Source: Sedimenticola hydrogenitrophicus
GTDB lineage: Bacteria > Pseudomonadota > Gammaproteobacteria > Chromatiales > Chromatiaceae
Assembly: GCF_029017505.1 (NCBI RefSeq)
Contig: NZ_JAQGEI010000022.1
Span: forward strand, 1 to 64,000
Direction: 5' to 3'
Length of the DNA: 64,000 bases
Shown here: in pieces, positions 7,327 through 17,530 of the stretch
How positions within the stretch are numbered: the stretch's first letter is position 1
Layout of the letters: each line of letters begins with the position of its first letter
Notes under the pieces: model-generated
What the model was told of the DNA's origin: nothing
Databases searched by the model: none
Seen by the model: only the letters and a program-made list of their open reading frames with translations
Translations under genes and position numbers: made by a program

Positions 7327-10215
7327 CTACCCGGTATTTCGCCGTCCTACAGCCAGGGCATTGATCGAGCGCAGCAACGGATCCAGCCAGCGGCTCCAGC
7401 GCGTATCCTCTGTGGATCTGCCAGCCTCCAGATCAAGCCGATAACGGCGTAACAGATTAACCTGAATATAGTTGATTGGCATAAGGTACGCTTCCCGTCT
7501 TTCCATCGACCCGGCAAGCACCGGAAACTCCTGAAGACAGGATTGTATCTGGGCAATAGCGAGCACCTGCTCTTCTGTCGTGTCGCGTTCAAGCTTGATC
7601 TGGCGATGAATCTGCGACGCCCTTTCGGCATCCTTACACAGCGCCGCATATTGTGCGGCGATTGTCAGATTGGATTTGGCCAGCACCGTCTGACAACCGG
7701 TAAGCAGTACCCGAAAATAGGGCCACTCCCGGTACATGCGCTGCAACAGAACAAGCTCGGCAGGATGGCGCTTGCGCCAATCCGACAACGCGCTACCGAC
7801 ACCGTACCAGGCAGGAAGGTTGTAACGTGATTGCGCCCAACCGAACACCCAAGGGATGGCGCGTACCGAGGCCTTTGAACGATCGGCCTGCTTTCGGTGC
7901 GAAGGACGCGAACCGATATTCAGCATGCCGATTTCATTTACCGGGGTTACTTCATAAAAGAAATCGATAAAACCCGGACTTTGTTCAGTAAGAACCCGAA
8001 AAGCACTGTCACCAAGTGTGCTGATCTCCTCCATGGCTTCGACGAATTCGGTCGGCTCCTGCTGCTCGACCCTGGGCAAACACAGGGATCGCTGACTGGC
8101 TTTCATTAAGCCGGTAATACCCATGGTGGTCTCATACACCGCAGTTTCAACATTGCCGTACTTGAACGAAAGCACTTCGCCCTGTTCAGTGAATCGAATC
8201 TGACCCTGAACCGTCGCCGGTGGTTGCGCAAGAATGGCATTATGGGTAGGGCCGCCACCACGACTGACGGTACCGCCACGCCCATGAAAAAAGCGCATCT
8301 TTATGCCAGCAGATTCCGCTAACTGAACCAGCTTTTTTTGCGCTTGGTACAGTCGCCATGAGGAGCTGATGATTCCGCCGTCTTTACAGGAGTCCGAGTA
8401 ACCCAGCATCACCTCCTGTACATCACCTGACTCCTGCAAAAGCTCCCGGTAAATAGCACTGGCAAACAACTGTTCCATCACCCGGGTCGAACAATCCAGA
8501 TCAGTTATGGTTTCAAACAGGGGAGAAACGCTCAGCGAACAGTACCAGCCACCATCGCCTTTACATCCGACAAGGCCGGCTAAAGAAGCCAGGAAGAGCA
8601 CCTCCAGCACATCGCTGGCAGATTGCGTCATTGAAATGACATAGTTACCAAAAGCGCCTGAGCTGATCTCCTGGCGCATTTCGCCAATAAGATAGAAAAC
8701 CTCCACCACCGTCCGGGTTGAATCTTCCAGGCTCTGTTCGCGTAATGGAAAAGGACCTTCATTGGCCAGTAGCCGGTACAGGATGTCTTGCCGCTGCGCT
8801 TCATCCAGTGCCGGGTAATCCTCGGCAATACTAGACTTGGACAGAATATCCGCCACTGCCGACTCGTGCTTGTACGACTCCTGGCGCAGATCAATTGATG
8901 CCAGATAAAAGCCAAAGGTCTCCACCAGGCGAATCAGATCTTTCAGGTTATCATTGGCAATACTGACATCACCATGTGAGCACAGGGATTCCCGGATAAT
9001 TTTCAGGTCAGCAAGAAACTCCGCCTCGTTGACATAGGCATCGCCAACAGTACCTCCCAGGTAACCGGCCAGCCGCTCTTCAACATTTTTAAGATTGCAC
9101 TCAAGACGGTAGCGCATGACTGCCAGCTTGCGCCGGTAAGGTTCATAGGCAAACTCGTTGGGCTCTCGTCGAAAGGCTCGCCGTATAATCAGCCGATCGC
9201 GTTCCATGCTGTCCCAATACTCATCAGAAGGCTGTATCAGGGCACTGGAGTGAATAAGGACATATCCCAGACGTTTGATATGCCGCAGATACTCGCGCAG
9301 CACCTCGCGATGCTGCATGCGTAATGCCTGGCGGGTGATGTCCGGTGTAACATTCGGATTACCGTCCCTGTCACCGCCAATCCAGCTTCCATAGCGGATA
9401 AAGCTTGGGACCGTTACCCGGTGCAACCCGTCCTGATCATCGTAGACCCGCTTTACCGCGCGCTCAAGATTGCGATAAATATCCGGTACTGCGGTAAAGA
9501 TCGACTCTCTGAAGTAATAGAGTCCGTTTTTTACCTCGGCGATCACTGTGGGACGGTCGAGGCGCACCTCATCGGCCTTCCACAGGATCTGTACCCGGGA
9601 ACGCAGACGATCAATAATCTCTTTACGTTGATAATCACCAAGAAGTGGGTCATCCAGTCGGGAGCTGTCGATGAATACACCACGTAGCGCCTGAAGTACC
9701 GTACGGCGTTTGGCCTCGGTAGGATGCGCAGTAAACACCGGAACAAAGCGCAGATCATTCAGCAGTACCTGAAGCTCGTTTACACCCGTCCCGTTATCGT
9801 GCCACTCGCGTAGCGTATCATCAAAAGAGCCATTCCACAGCGGTTTGCCCGCGCTCACCTGGACACGGCGCTCCAGGTGGTTGAACCCCTCCTCAACGAG
9901 ATTAATCAGACTGAAGTAGAGATTGAAGGCACGGATTACATGGGTCAGGATTTCGCTGTCGAGGTTATCGATAATTTCCATCAGGTGGCGGCGCTTTTCA
10001 GCATCATCATCTTGGTGGATTTCAACAAATCCTTTACGCAGCCTTTCAACCGCCAGGTAGACACGGCTATCTTCCTGCTCTTGCAAGACCTCGCCAACCA
10101 GTGCGCCCAACACTCTGACCCGCGAGCGCAGGTCATTGCCGCCTGTATCATCCACCAGTCCCCTGGGCGAATCGTCTGCACATGTCATATACATCATCAT
10201 CGACCAACTGTTCAT
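7327..10215 (-). CDS. ppc: phosphoenolpyruvate carboxylase
   Basis: Carboxylates PEP with bicarbonate to oxaloacetate, the anaplerotic entry into the TCA cycle. The 962-residue product is slightly longer than usual because of the N-terminus. Motifs in order: VFTAHPTEAKRRT (catalytic His), GSWIGGDRDGNPNVT, MLGYSDSCKDGG, the FFHGRGGTVSRGGGP loop, and the C-terminal RRNTG that family members need in the active site. Several ATGs lie close together at the start, so the exact first residue is uncertain. It follows the panE-like gene (236-bp gap) and precedes the dehydratase gene. In an oxalate/formate user, assimilation beginning from 3-phosphoglycerate or glycerate would need it to supply C4 acids. 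Confidence 0.97.
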   Translation of the reverse strand: MNSWSMMMYMTCADDSPRGLVDDTGGNDLRSRVRVLGALVGEVLQEQEDSRVYLAVERLRKGFVEIHQDDDAEKRRHLMEIIDNLDSEILTHVIRAFNLYFSLINLVEEGFNHLERRVQVSAGKPLWNGSFDDTLREWHDNGTGVNELQVLLNDLRFVPVFTAHPTEAKRRTVLQALRGVFIDSSRLDDPLLGDYQRKEIIDRLRSRVQILWKADEVRLDRPTVIAEVKNGLYYFRESIFTAVPDIYRNLERAVKRVYDDQDGLHRVTVPSFIRYGSWIGGDRDGNPNVTPDITRQALRMQHREVLREYLRHIKRLGYVLIHSSALIQPSDEYWDSMERDRLIIRRAFRREPNEFAYEPYRRKLAVMRYRLECNLKNVEERLAGYLGGTVGDAYVNEAEFLADLKIIRESLCSHGDVSIANDNLKDLIRLVETFGFYLASIDLRQESYKHESAVADILSKSSIAEDYPALDEAQRQDILYRLLANEGPFPLREQSLEDSTRTVVEVFYLIGEMRQEISSGAFGNYVISMTQSASDVLEVLFLASLAGLVGCKGDGGWYCSLSVSPLFETITDLDCSTRVMEQLFASAIYRELLQESGDVQEVMLGYSDSCKDGGIISSSWRLYQAQKKLVQLAESAGIKMRFFHGRGGTVSRGGGPTHNAILAQPPATVQGQIRFTEQGEVLSFKYGNVETAVYETTMGITGLMKASQRSLCLPRVEQQEPTEFVEAMEEISTLGDSAFRVLTEQSPGFIDFFYEVTPVNEIGMLNIGSRPSHRKQADRSKASVRAIPWVFGWAQSRYNLPAWYGVGSALSDWRKRHPAELVLLQRMYREWPYFRVLLTGCQTVLAKSNLTIAAQYAALCKDAERASQIHRQIKLERDTTEEQVLAIAQIQSCLQEFPVLAGSMERREAYLMPINYIQVNLLRRYRLDLEAGRSTEDTRWSRWLDPLLRSINALAVGRRNTG

Positions 10216-10224
10216 AGATTTTAC

Positions 10225-10296
10225 AGGGTGAGCCGGTTGCAGCGACGGGGTTATACTTGTCGTGTCGATAGATTATCGGCAGATCATGCTCACCCT
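10225..10296. repeat. widely spaced inverted repeat upstream of ppc
   Basis: AGGGTGAGC (10225-10233) and its exact complement GCTCACCCT (10288-10296) lie in the 236-bp gap between the panE-like gene and ppc, separated by 54 bp. It could be a structure in the 3' end of the panE-like transcript or an operator pair for ppc. It has no T run. Confidence 0.3.
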
Positions 10297-10451
10297 ATGC
10301 TGGATGGTACAGATTCATAGGTGCGATGGAACAAGCTTTCGTACAGCTCACAATTATTCCGTGCCCGATCCCAAGTCCGGCCCTGCGCAAAACAGCTCGC
10401 GCCCGTTTACCAACAGATACATCGACAACCTTACCATCAAGAGATGGACGT

Positions 10452-11459
10452 CTAGGCGAGCTTTTCTCCGCGGATTCGAATCTGTTCGTCTTGAATGGTT
10501 TTGTTCAACAGGCTGGCACAGGCATACAGGGCCTTTAGCGTCGGCGTTGGAGTTTCGGTCATTTCACCCAATTCAACCACCACACCCAGCATGCCATCGA
10601 TCTCCATCGGACGCCCCGCCTCAACGTCCTGCAGCATTGAGGTCTTATGCTTGCCAACTTTTTCGGCACCTTCAATGCGCTTTTGCAGTGGGACGCGGAA
10701 ACCGGCACCCAGCTTCTCACCAATAGTCTGTGCCTCACCCATCATGTTCGCAGCCAACTCACGGGTCAGGGGATATTGGCAGATATCCTCCAGTGTGGCG
10801 TGGGTCATCGAGCTGATAGGGTTGAAGGTGAGATTACCCCACAGCTTGAGCCATATTTCGGAGCGAATATCTGGCAGTACGGGCGATTTAAACCCCGCAT
10901 CAACCAATGCGTTGGCGATTGTTGTAACCCGCTCAGTTTCGGTTCCGTCGATTTCGCCAACCGGGAACCGCACACCTTCGATGTGTCGTATGACACCCGG
11001 CTCAGCGATCTCTGCAGCGGGATAAGCGATGCAACCTACGATTCTGTCAGGATCTATAGACTTGGCAATGGCGCCATCCGGATCGACCGTATTCACAATT
11101 TGCCCTTCGTATTTTCCGCCTAGTTTCTGAAAATACCACCAGGGGATACCATTTTGTAACGTCACCAAGGTAGTATCGGGTCCCAACATGGCGGAAAGAT
11201 CATCGGCAATGGGAGCGATCTGATGGGCCTTGAGTGCAAGAAAAACAACATCCTGCTCCGGTATTTCCGCCAGATTATCAGTAGCATGAACACCCTTGGC
11301 CAGGTATCTTTCTCCCTCCATGATCAGCCTAAGACCACTCTCCCGAATCGCTTTCAGATGTGGGCCACGCGCGATAAATGATACGTCATGACCCGCCTGG
11401 GCCAATCGAACGCCGATCATTCCACCAATGGCACCTGCGCCAACAATACATATCTTCAT
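10452..11459 (-). CDS. ketopantoate reductase-family (ApbA/PanE) dehydrogenase
   Basis: An NAD(P)-dependent 2-hydroxyacid-forming reductase, 335 residues. The N-terminal Rossmann motif is VGAGAIGGMIGVRLAQAGHDV; LQNGIPWW matches the family's TxQNGxG site; the C-terminal domain contains KLWGNLTFNPISSMTHAT (family K..xN...N...L) and MLQDVEAGRPMEIDGMLG, which carries the conserved LQDxxxGRxxEID block. The true substrate is open: ketopantoate is the family default, but the position in the oxalate island, next to ppc and behind its own GTATAC-type operator, suggests a specialised 2-oxo acid such as tartronate semialdehyde or another C3/C4 acid (inference). It ends in a typical length with no truncation. 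Confidence 0.88.
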   Translation of the reverse strand: MKICIVGAGAIGGMIGVRLAQAGHDVSFIARGPHLKAIRESGLRLIMEGERYLAKGVHATDNLAEIPEQDVVFLALKAHQIAPIADDLSAMLGPDTTLVTLQNGIPWWYFQKLGGKYEGQIVNTVDPDGAIAKSIDPDRIVGCIAYPAAEIAEPGVIRHIEGVRFPVGEIDGTETERVTTIANALVDAGFKSPVLPDIRSEIWLKLWGNLTFNPISSMTHATLEDICQYPLTRELAANMMGEAQTIGEKLGAGFRVPLQKRIEGAEKVGKHKTSMLQDVEAGRPMEIDGMLGVVVELGEMTETPTPTLKALYACASLLNKTIQDEQIRIRGEKLA

Positions 11460-11620
11460 TTTGAATCCTTAGTGCTGTTATTTTTGTAAACTTTCAGGCT
11501 GCTTGTACCTTGAGAGATTCCCGGTGTCATCACCCCATACCTGGCTGGGCACTTGGTGACCATCCGCTCTCACTCGACCTGAAAATCTAACCAATAAAAT
11601 CGAGACTCCAGGGGAAGTTA

Positions 11621-11646
11621 TTGTATACGGTATATTGTATACAATT
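11621..11646. promoter_or_regulatory. double GTATAC-type operator before the panE-like gene
   Basis: TTGTATAC and GTATACAA arms flank a TATA-rich centre, with a perfect 12-bp palindrome ATTGTATACAAT at 11634-11645. On the minus strand it contains GTATACAATATACC, identical over 14 bases to the site before sucC, and continues into ATACCGTATAC, identical over 11 bases to the site before tctC. It is 162 bp or more upstream of the panE-like start. Confidence 0.65.
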
Positions 11647-11993
11647 ATTATGATGCCATTGTTGCGAGCGAACAATTTAGAAAACTGATGGTATTCATAA
11701 GATTTCCTTATTAGTGACCCGGGTTTTGGACCACTTGCACGATATCTCCTATCCTCATATACCGCTTTCAACCCAGGCTATTTAACCTGCCGCGTTCTAC
11801 TGGCCTAGGCTACGATGGTCACGCCAGGGGCGCTGGAGGACAAACAGTGTCTACTGTAATCTGGCGTGCAAACATCCGTTTTTTTCAGCCGCCGCTTAAA
11901 TGCTCGAAAAAGGATTTTCGTCGCAGCATGGCCACATCGATCGCTGGAAATCCAAACGGTAAAGCCTGGGAAGGGCCCCGACCCAGGCAATAA

Positions 11994-12019
11994 TATACGC
12001 CCCACTACGGGGGCGTATA
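11994..12019 (-). terminator. terminator hairpin downstream of usp
   Basis: A perfect 10-bp stem TATACGCCCC / GGGGCGTATA with a 6-nt loop begins about 68 bp after the usp stop codon. On the minus strand it is followed by TTATTG, a weak T-rich tail. It probably ends the tctCBA-gntR-frc-usp transcript. Confidence 0.65.
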
Positions 12020-12086
12020 ATCCTGTATATCTGCACCACAAAGAGCATCAAGTGGCAGCTGTGGCTGAGCGCACATCGGTACTTGA

Positions 12087-12956
12087 CTAGTGCACCATGA
12101 AAGTTGGGATTGTCGACTCGCTGAGTAGATGACGCGTGACCCCGCCAAAGAGAAGTTGACGTGCCCGTGAATGACTGAAGCCACCAATTATAAGAATATT
12201 GGCGCTGGCCTCCTTGCAGACATTGAGCAGTGAATCAGCGACGTTTTTTCCCTTACCATCAAGCAGGCTAACCTGGGCATTGATGCCATGCCATGCCAGA
12301 TAATCCAGAACATCACGGGAACGTACCTCACGTTTTTTGGATACCGCCAGAGTGACCGAATCCATCTGCGGTAACCACGGCATCGCCAGTGACAATGCAC
12401 GCGCCGACTCCTGACTCTCATTCCACCCGATAACCACGTGCTTGGCCGGTGTCTTCGGACAGTTAGGTGGAATGATCAGCAACGGACGTCCCGTACCCAG
12501 CATGATGGCTTCAAGCGTCTCACCTGCCGGCGAACGTCTGAGTGTAGCCTTGTGCTGTGCAGGGCGTGCGACAATAATCACATCGCTCAGGCGTCCCCGG
12601 CGAACCAGCACATCGGCCACCTCACCAGCTTCCTCTATCCACTCCGCCGAGGCACCACCATCTAGCCGTGGTTCGCTGGAGAGCACCACGCCATGGCTTT
12701 GGCAGAACGCTTCAAATTTTTCCTTGGCCGCATCCGCATGTTCCCGAGCATCTTTTTTGGCCTGTCCAGAAACGGTTGCACGCAGACTGGCCGGCATTCG
12801 ATCTGACATGTGTGAAATGGCTTCAAGTGAGGAGTGCACCACATGTACCGCTTCAATATGAGCACCAAAGCGAATTGCTACCAGCAGCGCAAAATCCAGG
12901 GTCTCGATGCTTTCCGGACTTCCGTCAACCGGCACTAAAACAGTTCTAATGGCCAT
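12087..12956 (-). CDS. tandem-domain universal stress protein
   Basis: A 289-residue cytoplasmic protein with two Usp domains. The first begins IRTVLVPVDGSPESIETLDFA; the second is near residue 160 (KHVVIGWNESQESARAL) and ends IIGGFSHSRARQLLFGGVTRHLL, with the G-x2-G-x9-G(S/T)-like nucleotide-binding end. Start chosen at 12956, where GAGGAG lies seven bases upstream; an 11-codon longer form is unlikely. It is the last gene of the tct-gntR-frc cluster (106 bp after frc), a placement that implies stress or starvation linkage to oxalate growth. Confidence 0.88.
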   Translation of the reverse strand: MAIRTVLVPVDGSPESIETLDFALLVAIRFGAHIEAVHVVHSSLEAISHMSDRMPASLRATVSGQAKKDAREHADAAKEKFEAFCQSHGVVLSSEPRLDGGASAEWIEEAGEVADVLVRRGRLSDVIIVARPAQHKATLRRSPAGETLEAIMLGTGRPLLIIPPNCPKTPAKHVVIGWNESQESARALSLAMPWLPQMDSVTLAVSKKREVRSRDVLDYLAWHGINAQVSLLDGKGKNVADSLLNVCKEASANILIIGGFSHSRARQLLFGGVTRHLLSESTIPTFMVH

Positions 12957-13062
12957 TTGTATACTCCTCAACGGTGCAGCTGCCTGCACCAGGCTAATTG
13001 ATTATAAATAACTTTCTGTTACTGGACCTGATGCCAGTCCTGGTTATTTTGTCGACGCGGGA

Positions 13063-14301
13063 TTAAATAGCCCCATGCTCCCGGGCATCTCTTATCTCAT
13101 CTCCCGACAGCCCGACGACTTCACGGAGCACTTCATCCGTATGCTCACCAAGCAGCGGCGAGCGAGTTACTTCAACCGGTGAATCAGAGAGTTTGATCGG
13201 ATTGCCAATCGTTTTGTACTTACCGCGTGTCGGATGATCAAGCTCGACTATCGTCCCCGTCTCACGCAGGGCCGGCTCATCAGCCAGTTCTTTCATCGTG
13301 AGGATTGGGCCACAGGGAACATTCTCCGGGGTCAGAATATTCATCACTTCAAACTTGGTTTTGGTCATGGTCCACTCTTCCACCATGGCAAAGCACTCAT
13401 CAAGCCTGGGCAGACGCGCCTGCGGCGTAGCCCAATCCGGATGATCGATCAACTCCGCACGTCCGATGGCTCTCATCAATGGAGCCCAGCCTGGGGGCTG
13501 GATAATCACATAGATATAATCATTTGGACCACCGGGAGCACAACGTACGGCCCAACCGGGCTGGCCGCCTCCGGAGGCATTGCCGCCTCGTGGCACCTCC
13601 TCACCGAACTTGCCGTTGGGATATTGCGGGTACTCTTTAAGCGGGCCGTGGTCGAGACGCTGTTGGTCACGCAGTTTGACACGACATAAATTCAATACGG
13701 CGTCCTGCATGGCACAACTGACTCGCTGCCCACGACCCGAATGCTCCCTTTGGTAAAGGGCAGTCACAATACCCAGTGCCAAATGCAAACCGGTTCCTGA
13801 ATCGCCGATCTGTGCACCAGTCACCATTGGTGGTCCATTTTCAAAACCTGTGGTTGAGGCTGATCCCCCAGTGCACTGGGCGACGTTCTCGTACACCTTG
13901 AGATCCTGATAAGGGCCCGGCCCGAAACCTTTGACTCCCGCATAGATAATACGCGGATTGATTTCGTGAATTCGTTCCCAGGTGAAACCCATGCGGTCGA
14001 GCGCTCCCGGGGCGAAGTTTTCCACCATCACATCACACTCCTTTATAAGACGGGTCAATATCTCCTTACCCGTTTCATTTTTCGTGTTCAGCGTCAGGCT
14101 CCTCTTATTGTGGTTAAGCATCGTAAAATAGAGGCTGTCCACATCGGGAATGTCACGCAACTGACCTCGAGTAGCATCGCCAACACCAGGCCGTTCTACC
14201 TTAATTACATCCGCACCAAACCATGCAAGTAATTGAGTACAGGTGGGTCCAGACTGGACATGCGTCATATCAAGAACGCGAACCCCTTCCAATGCTTTCA
14301 T
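13063..14301 (-). CDS. frc: formyl-CoA:oxalate CoA-transferase
   Basis: A class III CoA-transferase that moves CoA from formyl-CoA to oxalate, feeding oxalyl-CoA to Oxc. It has 412 residues; the family range is about 416-428. Hallmarks: [20 protein letters not shown] at the N-terminus, [15 protein letters not shown], the active-site aspartate in [18 protein letters not shown], and [11 protein letters not shown] near the end. In the glycine loop the sequence is [10 protein letters not shown] where Oxalobacter Frc and E. coli YfdW have GNAGGGGQPG, so one glycine is serine. Encoded 69 bp after gntR and 106 bp before usp. A related succinyl-CoA-using transferase cannot be excluded from sequence alone. 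Confidence 0.93.
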   Translation of the reverse strand: MKALEGVRVLDMTHVQSGPTCTQLLAWFGADVIKVERPGVGDATRGQLRDIPDVDSLYFTMLNHNKRSLTLNTKNETGKEILTRLIKECDVMVENFAPGALDRMGFTWERIHEINPRIIYAGVKGFGPGPYQDLKVYENVAQCTGGSASTTGFENGPPMVTGAQIGDSGTGLHLALGIVTALYQREHSGRGQRVSCAMQDAVLNLCRVKLRDQQRLDHGPLKEYPQYPNGKFGEEVPRGGNASGGGQPGWAVRCAPGGPNDYIYVIIQPPGWAPLMRAIGRAELIDHPDWATPQARLPRLDECFAMVEEWTMTKTKFEVMNILTPENVPCGPILTMKELADEPALRETGTIVELDHPTRGKYKTIGNPIKLSDSPVEVTRSPLLGEHTDEVLREVVGLSGDEIRDAREHGAI

Positions 14302-14370
14302 ACGAATCTCCCAAACTTTACTACCACTATAAAACTATTCATTGATGCTCAAACACAGACCGCCCGAGGC

Positions 14371-15066
14371 CTATACAGCACCGTTAATAACATTCATTTC
14401 AATCTCTTCGGCCAACTTCAGCGTATGCTCGCGGATTAACTTTTCAGCCAAATCTGCATCGCGCGTCTCCAATGCCTCAATAATCGACATATGATCGACT
14501 ATTGACCGCTCCGCGCGCTCTTTCTCCTTGATCGCCTTGGACCTTATTGACCGCATGTGCATGAATAAGCCTTCGGCGGTCTGACTTAACAGATCGCAAC
14601 CCGCCAAACCCATTACGCTATGATGAAAGTGAATATTTGTCTCAGAGTACTCGTCTATATTGGCCTTCATTGCATCGGTCCCTTCCTTGAAGGTCACAAA
14701 CATTTTACGCAGCTGCGCAATCTGCTCATCGCTTGCCCTTGTCGTTGCAATCCTGGCCGCCATGCTTTCCAACGCCGCCCATACACAGATAATTTCCAAT
14801 ATCTGTTTCTTGGTCTTTCGGACGACGAATGCGCCACGCCGGGGAATGATTTCAACAAGCCCATCCTGCTCAAGTCGGGTGATTGCCTCGCGCACCGGCG
14901 TCCGACTCACCCCCAACTCTTCTGCCAATCGACGCTCTTCCAGTCTGAGCGAACTCTCATCGCTGTAGACATCCATTAAGGTGATGGCTTCTTTTAAGGC
15001 CTCGTAAACCTTATCCTTCAAGACGACATTGGTGCTCACTGGTCGCAGTTTTACGGGATGTGCCAT
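14371..15066 (-). CDS. GntR-family regulator with FCD ligand domain
   Basis: A 231-residue transcription factor. The winged helix-turn-helix is seen at about residues 15-80 (RRLAEELGVSRTPVREAITR, then LVEIIPRRGAFVV). The C-terminal helical FCD domain has the metal/acid-binding histidines expected (NIHFHHSVMGLAG, VDHMSIIEAL, IREHTLKLAEEI). FCD regulators typically sense small carboxylates. It sits between tctA and frc in one operon, which makes it the leading candidate to read the GTATAC-type operators scattered over the island. Whether it represses or activates cannot be seen. Confidence 0.93.
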   Translation of the reverse strand: MAHPVKLRPVSTNVVLKDKVYEALKEAITLMDVYSDESSLRLEERRLAEELGVSRTPVREAITRLEQDGLVEIIPRRGAFVVRKTKKQILEIICVWAALESMAARIATTRASDEQIAQLRKMFVTFKEGTDAMKANIDEYSETNIHFHHSVMGLAGCDLLSQTAEGLFMHMRSIRSKAIKEKERAERSIVDHMSIIEALETRDADLAEKLIREHTLKLAEEIEMNVINGAV

Positions 15067-15164
15067 TTCGCTGTTACTCCGACTACCCTACTGTCCTTCG
15101 GCTGGGTTATGGCCTGGACGACAGTGTTCCAGGCTCACAACCCTATTTACTTCCAATACCCAGA

Positions 15165-16712
15165 TCAACTACCGGCACTATTGTCACCCAGCTTGCCCGC
15201 GTTACCCTGATTTACACCCTTGATTCGGGCTTTGATCGCCTGGAACACAGGCAGCAGGAACAGTAAGGCTGCGATCAGCATGGTGACACCGGCAATCGGG
15301 CGCTCGAAGAACACCATCGGTGAGCCGTGCGATATCATCAGGGACTGGCGCAGGGAAGACTCGGCCAGCGGCCCAAGGACAATTGCCAGAACCATCGGGG
15401 CCATCGGGTAGTCCAGCTTGCGCATCAGGTAACCAACCACACCGAATAAGAGCATCAGCCATACATCATGCATATCCTGTGTTGGCGCGTACCCACCCAC
15501 CACACAAAGCACGAAGATAACCGGCGCCAGGACAGTAAAGCGGAGTTTCAGCACCCAGATAAAGAGAGGCAGGAAGGCGACGTTCAGAATAACCGCGAAC
15601 AGGTTGGCCACATAAAGACTGGCGATCAAGCCCCAGACAAAGTCGGACTGCTCAACAAACAGACGCGGTCCCGGCTCCAGCCCCCAGATCACCATACCAC
15701 CGAGCAAGATAGCGGTAGTGGGCGAACCCGGGATACCCAGCGTGAGCATCGGCAGCATTGAACCGGTACTTGCCGCATTGTTCGCCGCCTCCGGCGCAGC
15801 AACACCATCAATATTGCCCTTACCGTAACTGCCCGGGTTCTTTGACAGTGTCTTGGCCATACCGTAGGCCATGATTGATCCCGGTGTTGCACCGGCCGCA
15901 GGTAACAGGCCAACAAAGTAACCGATGAAGGAGCCCATAAACATGGTCTTGATGCTCTTCTTCAATTCACCTAGGGTTGCAATAATACGTTGGACATTAA
16001 CGGTGGCGGATGCAACAGCCACGGTGCCTTTGCTGGTCTCGATGGTCCACAGGATCTCTCCGATACCGTAGATTCCGATCGCAAGAACCAGGAAGTTAAT
16101 ACCGTGGAAGAAGCCGGAAATATCGCCAAAGATCAGCCGCGGTTCACCACTCATCACATCCAGGCCGACCGCACTGAGCACCAGACCAATAAAGATGGAG
16201 AAGAAGGTCTTCGGAATATCATCGCCACCCAAACCGATGAACGTTCCAAACGCCAGCATCATCAGGGCAAACTCCTCCGGCGAACCAAACGCCAGAGCGA
16301 CCTTGGCAAGCGGAGGGGCGAATAGGGTAAACAGAACAATAGAGATGGTACCACCGGCGAAGGAGGCGACAGCCGCCGCCACCAAGGCCTTATCGGCATT
16401 ACCCTGGACAGCCATGGGTCGACCATCAAAGGTCGTGGCTACCGCAGTGGAGGCACCGGGGATACCCAACATGATGGAACTTACGGCACCGCCATACATG
16501 GCCCCGTAATAGATCGCTGCGAGAAAGATAATGGCTGACGTTGGCGGAACAATAAATGTTACAGGAAGAAGGATGGCCACACCATTGACCGAGCCAAGAC
16601 CCGGCATCGCCCCGATGAATAGACCTACAGCACACCCGACGATGACCAGGAAGAGATTCATCGGTTCAAATGCGACGGAGAAACCGCCTAATAGAAGCTG
16701 GAGAATTTCCAT
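15165..16712 (-). CDS. tctA: tripartite tricarboxylate transporter large membrane subunit TctA
   Basis: The large permease subunit (515 aa) of a solute-binding-protein-dependent secondary transporter. The first TctA motif, GCAVGLFIGAMPGLGSVNG, is followed by many hydrophobic spans, and the second copy is GLLPAAGATPGSIMAYGMAK at about residue 265, then EAANNAASTGSMLPMLTLGIPGSPTTA. About twelve membrane helices are expected. Together with TctB and TctC it should import a carboxylate; no OxlT-type antiporter is in the window, so oxalate is the natural candidate (inference from context). tctA lies 99 bp after tctB and 98 bp before gntR. Confidence 0.95.
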   Translation of the reverse strand: MEILQLLLGGFSVAFEPMNLFLVIVGCAVGLFIGAMPGLGSVNGVAILLPVTFIVPPTSAIIFLAAIYYGAMYGGAVSSIMLGIPGASTAVATTFDGRPMAVQGNADKALVAAAVASFAGGTISIVLFTLFAPPLAKVALAFGSPEEFALMMLAFGTFIGLGGDDIPKTFFSIFIGLVLSAVGLDVMSGEPRLIFGDISGFFHGINFLVLAIGIYGIGEILWTIETSKGTVAVASATVNVQRIIATLGELKKSIKTMFMGSFIGYFVGLLPAAGATPGSIMAYGMAKTLSKNPGSYGKGNIDGVAAPEAANNAASTGSMLPMLTLGIPGSPTTAILLGGMVIWGLEPGPRLFVEQSDFVWGLIASLYVANLFAVILNVAFLPLFIWVLKLRFTVLAPVIFVLCVVGGYAPTQDMHDVWLMLLFGVVGYLMRKLDYPMAPMVLAIVLGPLAESSLRQSLMISHGSPMVFFERPIAGVTMLIAALLFLLPVFQAIKARIKGVNQGNAGKLGDNSAGS

Positions 16713-16811
16713 GCTACATACCTCATCAAAACACTCTAAGCAAGTTTTTGCTTAAATGGTTATCAAATCGCTGACTTACGAATAATCGTATTCCAGACCC
16801 CGGACCGCGAT

Positions 16812-17309
16812 TTACAGAAACAGCTCAAACAGCGGATAAAACAAGGGTTCCAGATAACCCTTCGGCAGCGTGATGTGCAATAGAATCTCGAAAAAGAAGA
16901 AAGTGACAACGGGTGTGATCAGTGCCAGGGAAATACTCTCTGTCCAACTATGGCGCCCAAGGGTGCGCATGTACCAGATAAAAAATAACGGTACCGCACC
17001 ATATACACCAACCAAGTGGATCGCACCGATCATAAGTGTCAGAGAACCGACTACCATACCAATCAGGACGGCCGTCTGATGATCCATGTAAGGCTCCTCC
17101 GACTGTGATGGCGGGCTTGTCCTTCTAACCCATCTCACGAGAATCCAGACACAACAAATCAACATGCCTGTGGACAGCCAGAATGGAAACATTCCTCCGC
17201 CAGGTCCGATGCCTTTTTGCCAGCCAATAGGTAGTTCCGCGCTCTTCCACATCAGATAGGCGGAAAAAACCCCCAACACCAAGGCCATGATAAACTCCGC
17301 TTTGCGCAT
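16812..17309 (-). CDS. tctB: tripartite tricarboxylate transporter small membrane subunit TctB
   Basis: A 165-residue membrane protein with four hydrophobic spans, as usual for TctB (about 5-25, 40-62, 80-100 and 118-150). The sequence IGPGGGMFPFWLS after the first helix is the typical TctB feature (PGxxPxxl). It is sandwiched between tctC and tctA in the same orientation. The subunit is needed for transport but its role is poorly defined. Confidence 0.88.
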   Translation of the reverse strand: MRKAEFIMALVLGVFSAYLMWKSAELPIGWQKGIGPGGGMFPFWLSTGMLICCVWILVRWVRRTSPPSQSEEPYMDHQTAVLIGMVVGSLTLMIGAIHLVGVYGAVPLFFIWYMRTLGRHSWTESISLALITPVVTFFFFEILLHITLPKGYLEPLFYPLFELFL

Positions 17310-17530
17310 GACGTTTTTACCTCTCTACACTATCTCATGTAGTCTTCGTGTGAATAAAAAATAGGGTTTGAAACTTGCACAGCAGCACCTAGAAACCACC
17401 AGCCTTCAGGCAGGCCCGGACAGCAAACGAAGCATGACGCCTCAGATCCTTGTTCGTCCATAACGCACTGGTTAATAAGTGGTGGTGCACCATGAATGCG
17501 CAACTGATGCACGCACCACTTTAGGCGATT

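Larger units (their letters stand above)
11460..12086. other. 627-bp intergenic region with operator and terminator
   Basis: This gap separates the usp end of the tct-gntR-frc-usp transcript from the panE-like gene. It contains the strong operator pair at 11621-11646, which should control the panE-like gene, and the usp terminator hairpin at 11994-12019. No coding region with family resemblance was found in it. Confidence 0.6.
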
